Of a stretch of DNA of 7,841 nucleotides, positions 1-5,626 are shown piece by piece; the stretch's first letter is position 1, and each line of letters opens with the position of its first letter. This stretch comes from Candidatus Eiseniibacteriota bacterium (GTDB taxonomy: Bacteria > Arandabacterota > Arandabacteria > Arandabacterales > Arandabacteraceae), in the NCBI GenBank assembly GCA_030592245.1, contig JAUVJV010000085.1, positions 1 through 7,841 of the forward strand, given 5' to 3'. The position numbers and the translations under genes were made by a program. The notes below the pieces were generated by a model. That model was not told where the DNA came from. It did no database searches and was given only the letters and a program-made list of their open reading frames with translations.

Positions 1-198
1 CAGGAGAGATGGCCTCGCAGAAAGCTCAAGAAGAAGATCGGTTTGAAGGAGATCGTATACCAGACTGTGGGGGAACCTCTGCTTCAAATAGGTCGTCTTG
101 CCGGTCTTTCGGGCCCCCCACAGAAACGCAGGAGTTCGTGGCGGGAGGTCGATGTTGAGAAGCCTCTTCATTACCAGCATTTTCGGATACAACTCCAT
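1..198 (-). CDS. AAA_14/DUF4143-type ATP-binding protein, N-terminal part (cut by left edge)
   Basis: The minus strand is open from an ATG at 198 to the window edge, giving exactly 66 codons with no stop, so the gene continues outside. After a short N-terminal segment a Walker A P-loop, GARKTGKTT, lies at residues 28-36, preceded by the hydrophobic strand AFLW. The following stretch, with RFP at 41-43, LVYDLL at 46-51 and SARPSLL at 60-66, matches my memory of how AAA_14 ATPases that carry a C-terminal DUF4143 domain continue. Family members are usually around 400 residues, so roughly five sixths would be missing; the Walker B and DUF4143 parts cannot be seen. The role of this family is poorly defined; an ATP-dependent DNA or protein transaction is usual speculation. 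No good Shine-Dalgarno precedes the ATG, and a palindrome lies at 208-235. It follows the asparaginase on the same strand after 243 nt, so separate transcription is likely. Confidence 0.86.
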   Translation of the reverse strand, partial: MELYPKMLVMKRLLNIDLPPRTPAFLWGARKTGKTTYLKQRFPHSLVYDLLQTDLLLELSARPSLL

Positions 199-207
199 GA
201 TAGTTTA

Positions 208-235
208 ACTAATTCGGAGGATGCTACGAATTAGT
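208..235. promoter_or_regulatory. Palindrome upstream of the ATPase gene, possible operator
   Basis: ACTAATTCG at 208-216 and its exact reverse complement CGAATTAGT at 227-235 are separated by 10 nt. The element begins 9 nt upstream of the ATPase ATG (198). A consensus-like TTGACA lies on the minus strand at 246-241, but no good -10 hexamer is found 16-19 nt from it, so the promoter itself is not defined. The nine-base arms and the position suggest a dimeric regulator site or an mRNA hairpin in the 5' leader. Function is inferred. Confidence 0.45.
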
Positions 236-441
236 AGAAATGTCAAGGGGAAACTCCTGGCTGGGTGGGAACAGGAAGAGACAAGGTGACCCCCCTGGGT
301 GGTTGGGGAAGTTGGTATTTCTGGGGAAGCGCCTAGCCATCCCTCTCCGCCAATATAAGTGAAACACCGAGGTATGCTTAGTTTAGAGTGCAGGGCGAGT
401 AGGAATTTTGGGATGAATTCGATGGGCTTACGGTCCGGCGT

Positions 442-1446
442 TCAGGACAGGGGATGGATCTCTCTCACGAAGGGCTTCTGCATCTTCGAATGGATGGTAA
501 CCATGTCTCTGGTCTGTCCCAGGACCCACATCAGCTTGACCATCGCGGTCTCAGATGTCATGTCCAGCGCAGGGATCGCCCCCGCCTCCAGAGCCTCTCG
601 TCCTACCTGGTAGATCTCCATCTGGGTTGAACCCACTATGCACTGGGTGCACACTACGATGGGGACATTCCTGGCCGTTGCAGCCTTTATGGCGGGTACC
701 AGGGAGTTGGTCTCGGTCGGGATATGACCGGCACCATAACCCTCAAGCACAATACCGTCATGGACCTGGACAAGGTACTCAAGGATATCAGGCTTGAACC
801 CGGGATAAACCGCAATTCGCGCGACGTTCTCGTTGAGGGAAGGCTGAAGCAGGGCCTTCCGGGGGTTCCTGGCCCTCGGCGTGGCATTGAACTTGATGAA
901 CAAACCGATGTCTCCCATGGACTGTTCGTTCACCGAGACGATCGCCTGCAAGTCAAAGACCGATGTCTTCTTGGCTCTGGTGCCATAGATGATCTGAGTG
1001 CCGAAAACCACGGCCACTTCTGCAAGGTCCGAAGTCGCAACCCGCACCGCGTTTATCAGGTTGACGTACCCGTCATTGCCGATCTCACCAAGCGGCACCT
1101 GGGCGCCCGTGACCACTATGGGCTTCGGCAGCTCCTGAATCATGAAGGCCAGAGCAGCGGAGGTATACGCGATCGTATCCGTACCGTGGGTTACGACAAA
1201 CCCATCATACTCATCCATGCGCTGATAGATTGCAGTCGCCACGGACTTCCATAGACCAGGCTGGAGATTGCTCGAGTCGATATTGGCCAGAGCCAGGAGG
1301 TCTATATCCGCGATCTGCCTGAGCTCGGGGACGCGCTCCAGGAGAACGCCTGCATCCCTGCACGGCGACAGTGAGCCATCCTCGTTCCGGAGCATCGTAA
1401 TCGTGCCGCCAGTTGTGAGAATCAGTATCCTGGGTTTGGTATGCAC
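442..1446 (-). CDS. L-asparaginase (type I, cytoplasmic) or closely related amidohydrolase
   Basis: This 334-residue protein has the asparaginase/glutaminase N-terminal domain. The first signature TTGGTI is at residues 11-16, with T15 as the expected nucleophile. A substrate-binding DSS is at 57-59. The second signature THGTDT is at 86-91, giving the T89-D90 pair, and K160 in KKTS completes the usual catalytic set. TGAQ lies at 113-116 and a GYGAGH turn near 236-241 is in the C-terminal domain. Known family chemistry is hydrolysis of L-asparagine to aspartate and ammonia. There is no signal peptide, and the length fits cytoplasmic type I enzymes. The GTG at 1446 is preferred because AGGAGGA sits 8 nt upstream and the protein then begins right before the first strand. 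An in-frame ATG at 1503 would add 19 residues without a comparable site. GatD, the asparaginase-like subunit of archaeal GatDE, is a less likely alternative: it is longer and normally sits beside gatE. Confidence 0.9.
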   Translation of the reverse strand: MHTKPRILILTTGGTITMLRNEDGSLSPCRDAGVLLERVPELRQIADIDLLALANIDSSNLQPGLWKSVATAIYQRMDEYDGFVVTHGTDTIAYTSAALAFMIQELPKPIVVTGAQVPLGEIGNDGYVNLINAVRVATSDLAEVAVVFGTQIIYGTRAKKTSVFDLQAIVSVNEQSMGDIGLFIKFNATPRARNPRKALLQPSLNENVARIAVYPGFKPDILEYLVQVHDGIVLEGYGAGHIPTETNSLVPAIKAATARNVPIVVCTQCIVGSTQMEIYQVGREALEAGAIPALDMTSETAMVKLMWVLGQTRDMVTIHSKMQKPFVREIHPLS

Positions 1447-1453
1447 ATCTGTA

Positions 1454-1460
1454 TCCTCCT
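1454..1460 (-). promoter_or_regulatory. Shine-Dalgarno site that fixes the asparaginase GTG start
   Basis: On the minus strand AGGAGGA occupies 1460-1454, leaving about 8 nt before the GTG at 1446-1444. This near-perfect anti-16S match decides the start in favour of the GTG over the upstream in-frame ATG at 1503, which would place the site inside the coding region. Confidence 0.8.
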
Positions 1461-1474
1461 GGCTTCCAAGGCGC

Positions 1475-1503
1475 AAGCTAAGCGCCGGCCGCCGCAAGGT
1501 CAA
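1475..1503 (-). promoter_or_regulatory. Possible sigma70-like promoter for the asparaginase gene
   Basis: On the minus strand TTGACC (1503-1498, five of six to consensus) is followed after exactly 17 nt by TAGCTT (1480-1475, three of six). Transcription from here would begin around 1468 and include the ribosome binding site at 1460-1454. The -10 match is weak and the spacer is very GC-rich, so this remains tentative. Confidence 0.3.
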
Positions 1504-1565
1504 TGCCTAACTGAAGGGCATTCCTAGCCTGGATGCGGGAGCGCAAGACCCTGGCGTGAGACGTA

Positions 1566-1615
1566 CCCGGCCGGAGCCCACAGTACGCTTCCAGACACAA
1601 GTCTGGCTCCCCGGG
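1566..1615. repeat. Interrupted inverted repeat between divergent genes
   Basis: CCCGG (1566-1570), a CC bulge and GGAGCC (1573-1578) can pair with GGCTCC (1605-1610) and CCGGG (1611-1615). Inside, CCAGAC (1591-1596) and GTCTGG (1601-1606) form a perfect 6-bp stem with an ACAA loop; it shares bases 1605-1606 with the outer stem, so the two folds compete. The element lies between the asparaginase and the winged-helix/nucleotidyltransferase gene, upstream of both. No T-run follows on either strand, which argues against a simple terminator. Confidence 0.45.
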
Positions 1616-1682
1616 CTGCCATCCCAAAGCGCGATTCTGTGGGACCGTCTTTCCATCGGGATCAAGCGAATCGAGAAATGAG

Positions 1683-1712
1683 TTGCAATTCCCCTCAATT
1701 GTATGGTATAAG
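1683..1712 (+). promoter_or_regulatory. Possible promoter of the MNT/HEPN operon
   Basis: TTGCAA at 1683-1688 (four of six) is followed after 18 nt by TATAAG at 1707-1712 (five of six). Transcription would start about 1718-1721, essentially at the ATG at 1721. This agrees with the absence of any Shine-Dalgarno sequence before that ATG and would make the mRNA leaderless. The first protein has a DNA-binding winged helix, so autoregulation here is plausible. Confidence 0.4.
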
Positions 1713-1720
1713 CACTCATT

Positions 1721-2305
1721 ATGAAGATCTTGTCTGAGATTCTCTCGTCAGGCACACGAGCCGAGATACTGAGGCTCCTCTTCGATGGCTCTGAAAGAGA
1801 ACTGCACGTACGAGAGCTGCAAAGACGTTCCGGGTTCTCGGTTCGCACTGTACGTGACGAACTCGGGAAGCTATTGAGATTAGACCTCCTCAAGAGACGC
1901 AAAGACAGCAACAGGGTTTATTACAGTGCGAATAGAGACCATCCTCTGTATTCAGATCTGGTCAGAATCGTGATCAAGACGGTCGGGCTCACTGACATTC
2001 TCCGTGATGCACTTGGGGATCAAGACATCTCAGTCGCTTTCGTATTTGGGTCAATGGCCAGCGGAGAGGAACTTGCCACCAGCGACGTTGACCTCATGAT
2101 AATCGGAGAACTGACGTTGCGGAAGGTTTCTGGTCTGCTGCGCGATGTGGATACAAACGTCGGCCGCGAGATCACCCCCTTCGTAATCACCGACGCGGAG
2201 TTCAGAGAGCGGCTGCACTCGGGTGACGACTTTGTCAGGCGAGTTATTGCTGGTCCTAAGATCTTTGTCATCGGAGCGAAAGATGACCTTGAAGCATTGG
2301 CTTGA
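1721..2305 (+). CDS. Winged-helix protein fused to MNT-type nucleotidyltransferase
   Basis: A 194-residue two-domain protein. Residues 1-75 form an ArsR/MarR-like winged helix: a recognition-helix region around SGFSVRTVRDELGK (37-50), then a wing ending in NRVYYSANRDHPLY (64-77). Residues 100-194 carry a minimal nucleotidyltransferase domain with the signature FGSMASGE (109-116) and SDVDL (121-125); D122 and D124 are the metal-binding aspartates. GREITP (148-153) supplies a likely third acidic residue, E150. In characterised MNT/HEPN modules the MNT protein is the antitoxin, which AMPylates or otherwise neutralises the HEPN partner; here that is inferred. The gene overlaps the HEPN gene by 23 nt, so the two are almost certainly co-transcribed and translationally coupled. 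The winged helix suggests DNA binding and autoregulation. No ribosome binding site is seen, but the ATG fits the family's usual N-terminus and a promoter lies close upstream. Confidence 0.85.
   Translation: MKILSEILSSGTRAEILRLLFDGSERELHVRELQRRSGFSVRTVRDELGKLLRLDLLKRRKDSNRVYYSANRDHPLYSDLVRIVIKTVGLTDILRDALGDQDISVAFVFGSMASGEELATSDVDLMIIGELTLRKVSGLLRDVDTNVGREITPFVITDAEFRERLHSGDDFVRRVIAGPKIFVIGAKDDLEALA
2273..2276 (+). promoter_or_regulatory. Ribosome binding site for the HEPN gene within the upstream gene
   Basis: GGAG at 2273-2276 lies 6 nt before the ATG at 2283, inside the last codons of the nucleotidyltransferase gene. It supports the 2283 start rather than the in-frame ATG at 2223, which lacks such a site and would lengthen the overlap to 83 nt. 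Confidence 0.55.
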
Positions 2306-2729
2306 GAATAAGTGGCTCAAACCCTTCGAGACAAGCCAGCAGGAAATCACTGGCCTGCTATCCATCGTTGACAGGGACATCAGGGATGCAGGCGCTGATG
2401 TCTCCGCGGATTGGCGATTTGGTATTGCTTACAACGCCGCTCTGAAGTTGTGCGCGATCATACTCCACGCAGAGGGATACCGAGCGGCACACGATCTACA
2501 GCACTACAGGACTATAGCTGCGATGCCACTCATCCTTGGTGACTCCAGGTCTGACGATGCCGGGTATCTCAATATCTGCCGAACGAAGCGGAACATCGCG
2601 GAGTATGAACGTGCCGGTAGTATATCGAATGCCGAGGCAGATGAGCTCCTTGCGTTCGCCAAAAGCCTGCGGGAAGATGTGATTGCATGGCTGAGGAAGG
2701 TCCATCCCACCCTTCTGTCCAGAGGCTGA
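2283..2729 (+). CDS. HEPN-domain protein, probable partner of the MNT protein
   Basis: The protein is 148 residues and all-helical in character. DWRFGIAYNAALKL (43-56) and the HAEGYRAAH segment (62-70) are followed by HYRTIAAM (74-81). CRTKRNIAEYERAG (99-112) is the HEPN core, and a C-terminal helix carries AEADELLAFAKSLRED (117-132). This arrangement matches a widespread HEPN family found beside winged-helix nucleotidyltransferases. HEPN toxins commonly use an Rx4-6H motif for RNA cleavage. Here R103 is followed five residues later by Y108, so the usual histidine is absent and nuclease activity cannot be assumed. The start at 2283 is chosen for its GGAG at 6 nt spacing. Known modules use the HEPN protein as toxin and the MNT protein as antitoxin; a non-toxic regulatory or adaptor role is possible here. 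No clear terminator follows. Confidence 0.82.
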   Translation: MTLKHWLENKWLKPFETSQQEITGLLSIVDRDIRDAGADVSADWRFGIAYNAALKLCAIILHAEGYRAAHDLQHYRTIAAMPLILGDSRSDDAGYLNICRTKRNIAEYERAGSISNAEADELLAFAKSLREDVIAWLRKVHPTLLSRG

Positions 2730-2889
2730 GACCTCGGGCAACCTCGCGCAGTGGGCTTGAAAACGGCCCTCAGCCACCTGGCTTTCCACAGTCCGGCAAC
2801 AGAATGGCTCCCCGGGCAAATGTCTCCCCGGACAAGTGTCTGAGAGCGTGGTCTTGTGGAACACAGTCTACCCAGCGGTAAACCGGATT

Positions 2890-2940
2890 GCTCCCGCAGG
2901 AGCGCCATAAGTTCACCGCTTGAACGGGAAGGTTGCCCGT
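2890..2940. repeat. Three small adjacent inverted repeats upstream of the glycosyltransferase
   Basis: GCTCC-CGCA-GGAGC (2890-2903), GTTCA-CCGCT-TGAAC (2911-2925) and ACGGG-AAGGTTG-CCCGT (2924-2940) are perfect 5-bp-arm inverted repeats packed into 51 nt. The second and third share bases 2924-2925 and cannot fold at the same time. None is followed by a T-run. They lie 52 nt upstream of the glycosyltransferase start and could be operator half-sites or leader structure, or chance in GC-rich DNA. Confidence 0.3.
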
Positions 2941-2991
2941 GATAAACTCGCGCCAGGATTCATGGATTAAGGCTCCGCGAGGGTATGATAT

Positions 2992-4233
2992 ATGAGAACA
3001 GTGTTGAAACTCCTGCCCATCTTTATTGTCCATGTGTTGATCATCGTCATGTACAGCCAGGGCCACCCGGGCCTGGTTCAGGGAGAGAACCGTTATGTCA
3101 CCGATGCCGCGAAACTGATCGAGTCCGGGGACCGAGTGATTGAGCGGGACCCGGTACCCTGGAACGGCCCCGGCTACCCGCTGTTCCTTGTCCCTTTCTT
3201 GCTGTTGCATGCACCTAATATTGTCATCAGGCTGGCCAATGCCGCGTTGCTGCTTCTCGGCTCGCTCTACCTCGTCCGTACACTGAGATATTATGTGCGG
3301 GAGAGATGGGCATATGTCGCCGTGTACTGCGTGGGGCTATATCCCGTGTTGCTCAAGTACCTGCCGCGGATAATCACCGAGCCGATATGCGTCTTCCTCG
3401 CCTGTGGTCTCGCGTTCCACATGATTCACATGAACCGGACCTCGGATCGACGGGCATTGCACCTTGTGCTGGCAGGACTGTATTTCGGCTGCCTGGCCCT
3501 GACGAAAATCCTCTTCGGCTATGTCATTGCGGCGGCTATCGTGTTCTTCCTGGTGGTTTTGCTGGTCTCGAGAAAGCGCCGGGCATTGCGGACTCTTGCT
3601 ATCGCCTGCATTGCGCTCGCTGTGTGTGTCCCCTATCTGTACAGAAACTACACAGGGACCGGCAAGACTTTCTATTGGGCCCAGGCCGGCGGGCTTTCAT
3701 TGTACTGGATGTCCTCACCGATTGAAGAGGAGTATGGTGACTGGCTTACAGGCACGAGACCCTGGCTGGGCGGCTACTGGAGAGCAGAAAGGCACAAGGA
3801 GTTTCTGGAGACTCTGCAGAAACTCTCCGCCGTCGAGAGGGATAAGACTCTGAGGAAAGAGGCCGTTCGCAACATCATGGATCACCCGGGCAAGTTCGCG
3901 AAGAACTGGGTTGCCAATGTCACCCGTCTTTTCCTTCACTATCCCTTCTCTTACAAGAACCAGGCGATGACGGATCTAAGGAGTATCATACCAGGGTCCG
4001 TTCTGATGGCACTGTGCCTTCTATGCATGATTCCGACTGTCGCCAACTGGCGGAGGATTCCGGCGGAAGTCCGGCAGGCCTTCCTGATCGCCCTCTTCTA
4101 CTTTGGTGGAAGCTCCGTTCTCAGCGCTTATGACCGGATGCTGCTGCCGATCCTCCCCCTGATGGCGGTGTGGCTGGCCTATATCCTTACCCATACTGTC
4201 CGCCCCGGGTGGGCGCGCCTGAGGTTTTACTGA
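2992..4233 (+). CDS. GT-C fold membrane glycosyltransferase, family 39 (PMT/ArnT)-like
   Basis: A 413-residue polytopic membrane protein with about ten or eleven hydrophobic segments: roughly 5-22, 62-74, 78-97, 106-124, 131-145, 156-170, 174-192, 199-214, 333-350, 363-380 and 384-400. The first extracytoplasmic loop has GENRYVTDA (31-39), providing acidic candidates E32 and D38 for the GT-C catalytic site, then WNGPGYPLFL (57-66), where GPGYP is a typical family 39 motif. ITEP (128-131) and SAYDRMLLPILPL (378-390) are further family-like signatures. A long soluble loop spans about 215-332. Such enzymes move a sugar from a polyprenyl-phosphate donor to a lipid, glycan or protein on the outer face of the membrane; donor and acceptor cannot be read here. 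The ATG at 2992 has GAGGG 8 nt upstream. The ASST-like gene follows after 59 nt on the same strand, suggesting an operon. Confidence 0.83.
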   Translation: MRTVLKLLPIFIVHVLIIVMYSQGHPGLVQGENRYVTDAAKLIESGDRVIERDPVPWNGPGYPLFLVPFLLLHAPNIVIRLANAALLLLGSLYLVRTLRYYVRERWAYVAVYCVGLYPVLLKYLPRIITEPICVFLACGLAFHMIHMNRTSDRRALHLVLAGLYFGCLALTKILFGYVIAAAIVFFLVVLLVSRKRRALRTLAIACIALAVCVPYLYRNYTGTGKTFYWAQAGGLSLYWMSSPIEEEYGDWLTGTRPWLGGYWRAERHKEFLETLQKLSAVERDKTLRKEAVRNIMDHPGKFAKNWVANVTRLFLHYPFSYKNQAMTDLRSIIPGSVLMALCLLCMIPTVANWRRIPAEVRQAFLIALFYFGGSSVLSAYDRMLLPILPLMAVWLAYILTHTVRPGWARLRFY

Positions 4234-4281
4234 ACGGAATCAGCGGATTAGACTGTAACTCGTGAAACGCACACAGCCGCC

Positions 4282-4287
4282 GGAGAG
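4282..4287 (+). promoter_or_regulatory. Ribosome binding site supporting the GTG start of the first ASST-like gene
   Basis: GGAGAG at 4282-4287 lies 5 nt before the GTG at 4293. The start places a hydrophobic anchor directly at the N-terminus, as in the paralogue at 5627-6904, which also begins with GTG. Confidence 0.6.
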
Positions 4288-4292
4288 AAAGC

Positions 4293-5582
4293 GTGCTTAA
4301 TAGAATTGTGATCATACTGATATTAGCGGGGGCCGCATTTGCCGGGACGATCGTGCTTATGAAGACCATAAGCATGACCGATGAGACCGGGCCTTCGGCC
4401 GGCGAGGAGATGGAGAGGCGGCTGGAGAAGCTCCGCTCGGTGCCGTACACGGCAAGAACCGCTCCATCGCCGGATTCCCTGTTGGCGGGGGTCGTTCTGC
4501 ACGTCCCCGACCGGGCATATCCGGGTTACAATCTCTACTGTTCGAGGACAACCCCCTATGCGCACCTCATGGACATGGAAGGCAGGATCGTACACTCCTG
4601 GACATACGCGACCGGCGGTGATGCAATCTGGGAGCATGCGGTCATGCTGGAAAACGGTGATGTGGTTGTGATACGCAAGATGGCAAGCCTCGTTCGGCTG
4701 GATTGGGACTCCAATCTTCTGTGGGAAACACCGTTGGAGGTACACCACGAAGTCACGCCGCTGCCCGATGGCACCTTCTACACCATTGCGCGCGAGGTAA
4801 GGGAGCACAGGGGACTGGAGATAAGGTTCCCTTCAATCGTATGGCTGTCGGCAGCGGGCGAGGTGATGGAACGCTGGTCGACCTACGATCACCTTGGGGA
4901 GATCAAGGCAGCTCTCGATCAGAGATCCTTTCTCGATACGGTCCTGGACGACCTCTTGGCCGAATGGGATTCGGCCATGCTATATGAAAGCATTCACCGG
5001 CAGCCCGGCATGTTCCGCCTGAAGGGGAATCGTGAATACTTTGATTATCTCCACCTGAATACCATCACCAGACTTTCCGAGACCCGCTCGGGGCAGCTTG
5101 ATGACAGATTCAAGCCGGGCAATCTCCTCATATGTTTCCGCAATGTGAACCAGATCGGAATCCTCGACCGGGACAGCAAGGAGATTCTGTGGGCCTGGGG
5201 CGAAGGCGCGCTGCAGTGGCCACACCACCCGACAATGCTCGAAGACGGGAATATCCTCATCTTCGATAATGGTGTCGAGCGGCGCACCTCGAGGGTAATA
5301 GAGATCGAGCCCTCGAGTGGGCAGGTCGTCTGGGAATATGTGGCGGATCCCCCGGCCTCCTTCTACACCTCACAGAGGGGATCGGCCCAGAGACTGCCTA
5401 ATGGAAACACCCTGATATGTGACGGTAACGGCGGCCGCGCCTTTGAGGTCGATACCGGCGGCGAGATCGTATGGGAGTGGTTTAATCCCGATGTTAAGAA
5501 CGGTCGCCGCGAACAGATATATCGCATAACCAGATTGTCTCCGGACGCGGTCGAGCCCCTTCTGGGCGTCGTGAGGGAGTAA
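4293..5582 (+). CDS. Membrane-anchored ASST-like (arylsulfotransferase family) beta-propeller protein, copy 1
   Basis: The 429-residue protein begins with a hydrophobic segment (about 4-23), read as an uncleaved anchor placing the rest outside the cytoplasm. A conserved entry motif, YPGYNLYC (76-83), follows. Six Trp- or aromatic-ended strands mark six propeller blades: GRIVHSW (97-103), NLLWETP (141-147), GEVMERW (189-195), KEILWAW (296-302), GQVVWEY (343-349) and GEIVWEW (390-396). Bacterial ASST enzymes are six-bladed propellers that move sulfuryl groups between phenolic compounds through active-site histidines. H152, H254 (in HLNT) and H311 (in WPHHP) fall at equivalent blade positions and could line a central site. 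CFRNVNQI (281-288) resembles the conserved Arg strand of ASST proteins. Sulfotransferase activity is inferred; a non-catalytic PQQ-like or ligand-binding propeller is the alternative. It probably shares an operon with the glycosyltransferase upstream and is convergent with its paralogue. Confidence 0.78.
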   Translation: MLNRIVIILILAGAAFAGTIVLMKTISMTDETGPSAGEEMERRLEKLRSVPYTARTAPSPDSLLAGVVLHVPDRAYPGYNLYCSRTTPYAHLMDMEGRIVHSWTYATGGDAIWEHAVMLENGDVVVIRKMASLVRLDWDSNLLWETPLEVHHEVTPLPDGTFYTIAREVREHRGLEIRFPSIVWLSAAGEVMERWSTYDHLGEIKAALDQRSFLDTVLDDLLAEWDSAMLYESIHRQPGMFRLKGNREYFDYLHLNTITRLSETRSGQLDDRFKPGNLLICFRNVNQIGILDRDSKEILWAWGEGALQWPHHPTMLEDGNILIFDNGVERRTSRVIEIEPSSGQVVWEYVADPPASFYTSQRGSAQRLPNGNTLICDGNGGRAFEVDTGGEIVWEWFNPDVKNGRREQIYRITRLSPDAVEPLLGVVRE

Positions 5583-5626
5583 GTACGCAACGGTCTGTCC
5601 CGCCATCGGCTGTTGTTGTTGCGGAG

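Noticed and set aside
43..234. Plus-strand 63-codon open frame
   Set aside because: It lies antisense to the ATPase N-terminus, whose Walker A motif makes the minus-strand reading clearly the coding one; the plus-strand protein has no recognisable feature.
262..352. Possible tRNA-Ser gene ending at 352
   Set aside because: Only the last 14 bases resemble a tRNA end; there is no T-loop TTCGA, no matching 5' acceptor strand and no recognisable anticodon arm in the preceding 90 nt.
724..1254. Plus-strand 176-codon open frame
   Set aside because: It is antisense to the asparaginase gene and shows no domain; the opposite strand has all catalytic signatures in frame.
1507..1911. Minus-strand 134-codon open frame across the intergenic gap
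   Set aside because: It overlaps the winged-helix coding region on the opposite strand, is rich in Ser/Arg as expected of an antisense reading, and lacks a ribosome binding site or motif.
2687..2881. Plus-strand 64-codon open frame after the HEPN gene
   Set aside because: It overlaps the HEPN 3' end, has low-complexity Pro/Arg/Ser composition and no recognisable domain or convincing ribosome binding site.
2920..2946. Promoter TTGAAC/GATAAA upstream of the glycosyltransferase
   Set aside because: The spacing is only 15 nt and both hexamers lie partly within the small palindromes, so I could not support it as a promoter.
5583..5626. Rho-independent terminator between the convergent ASST-like genes
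   Set aside because: Only weak pairing is available (4-bp CCGC/GCGG, or 5-bp GCAAC/GTTGC with a long loop) and no T-run follows on either strand.
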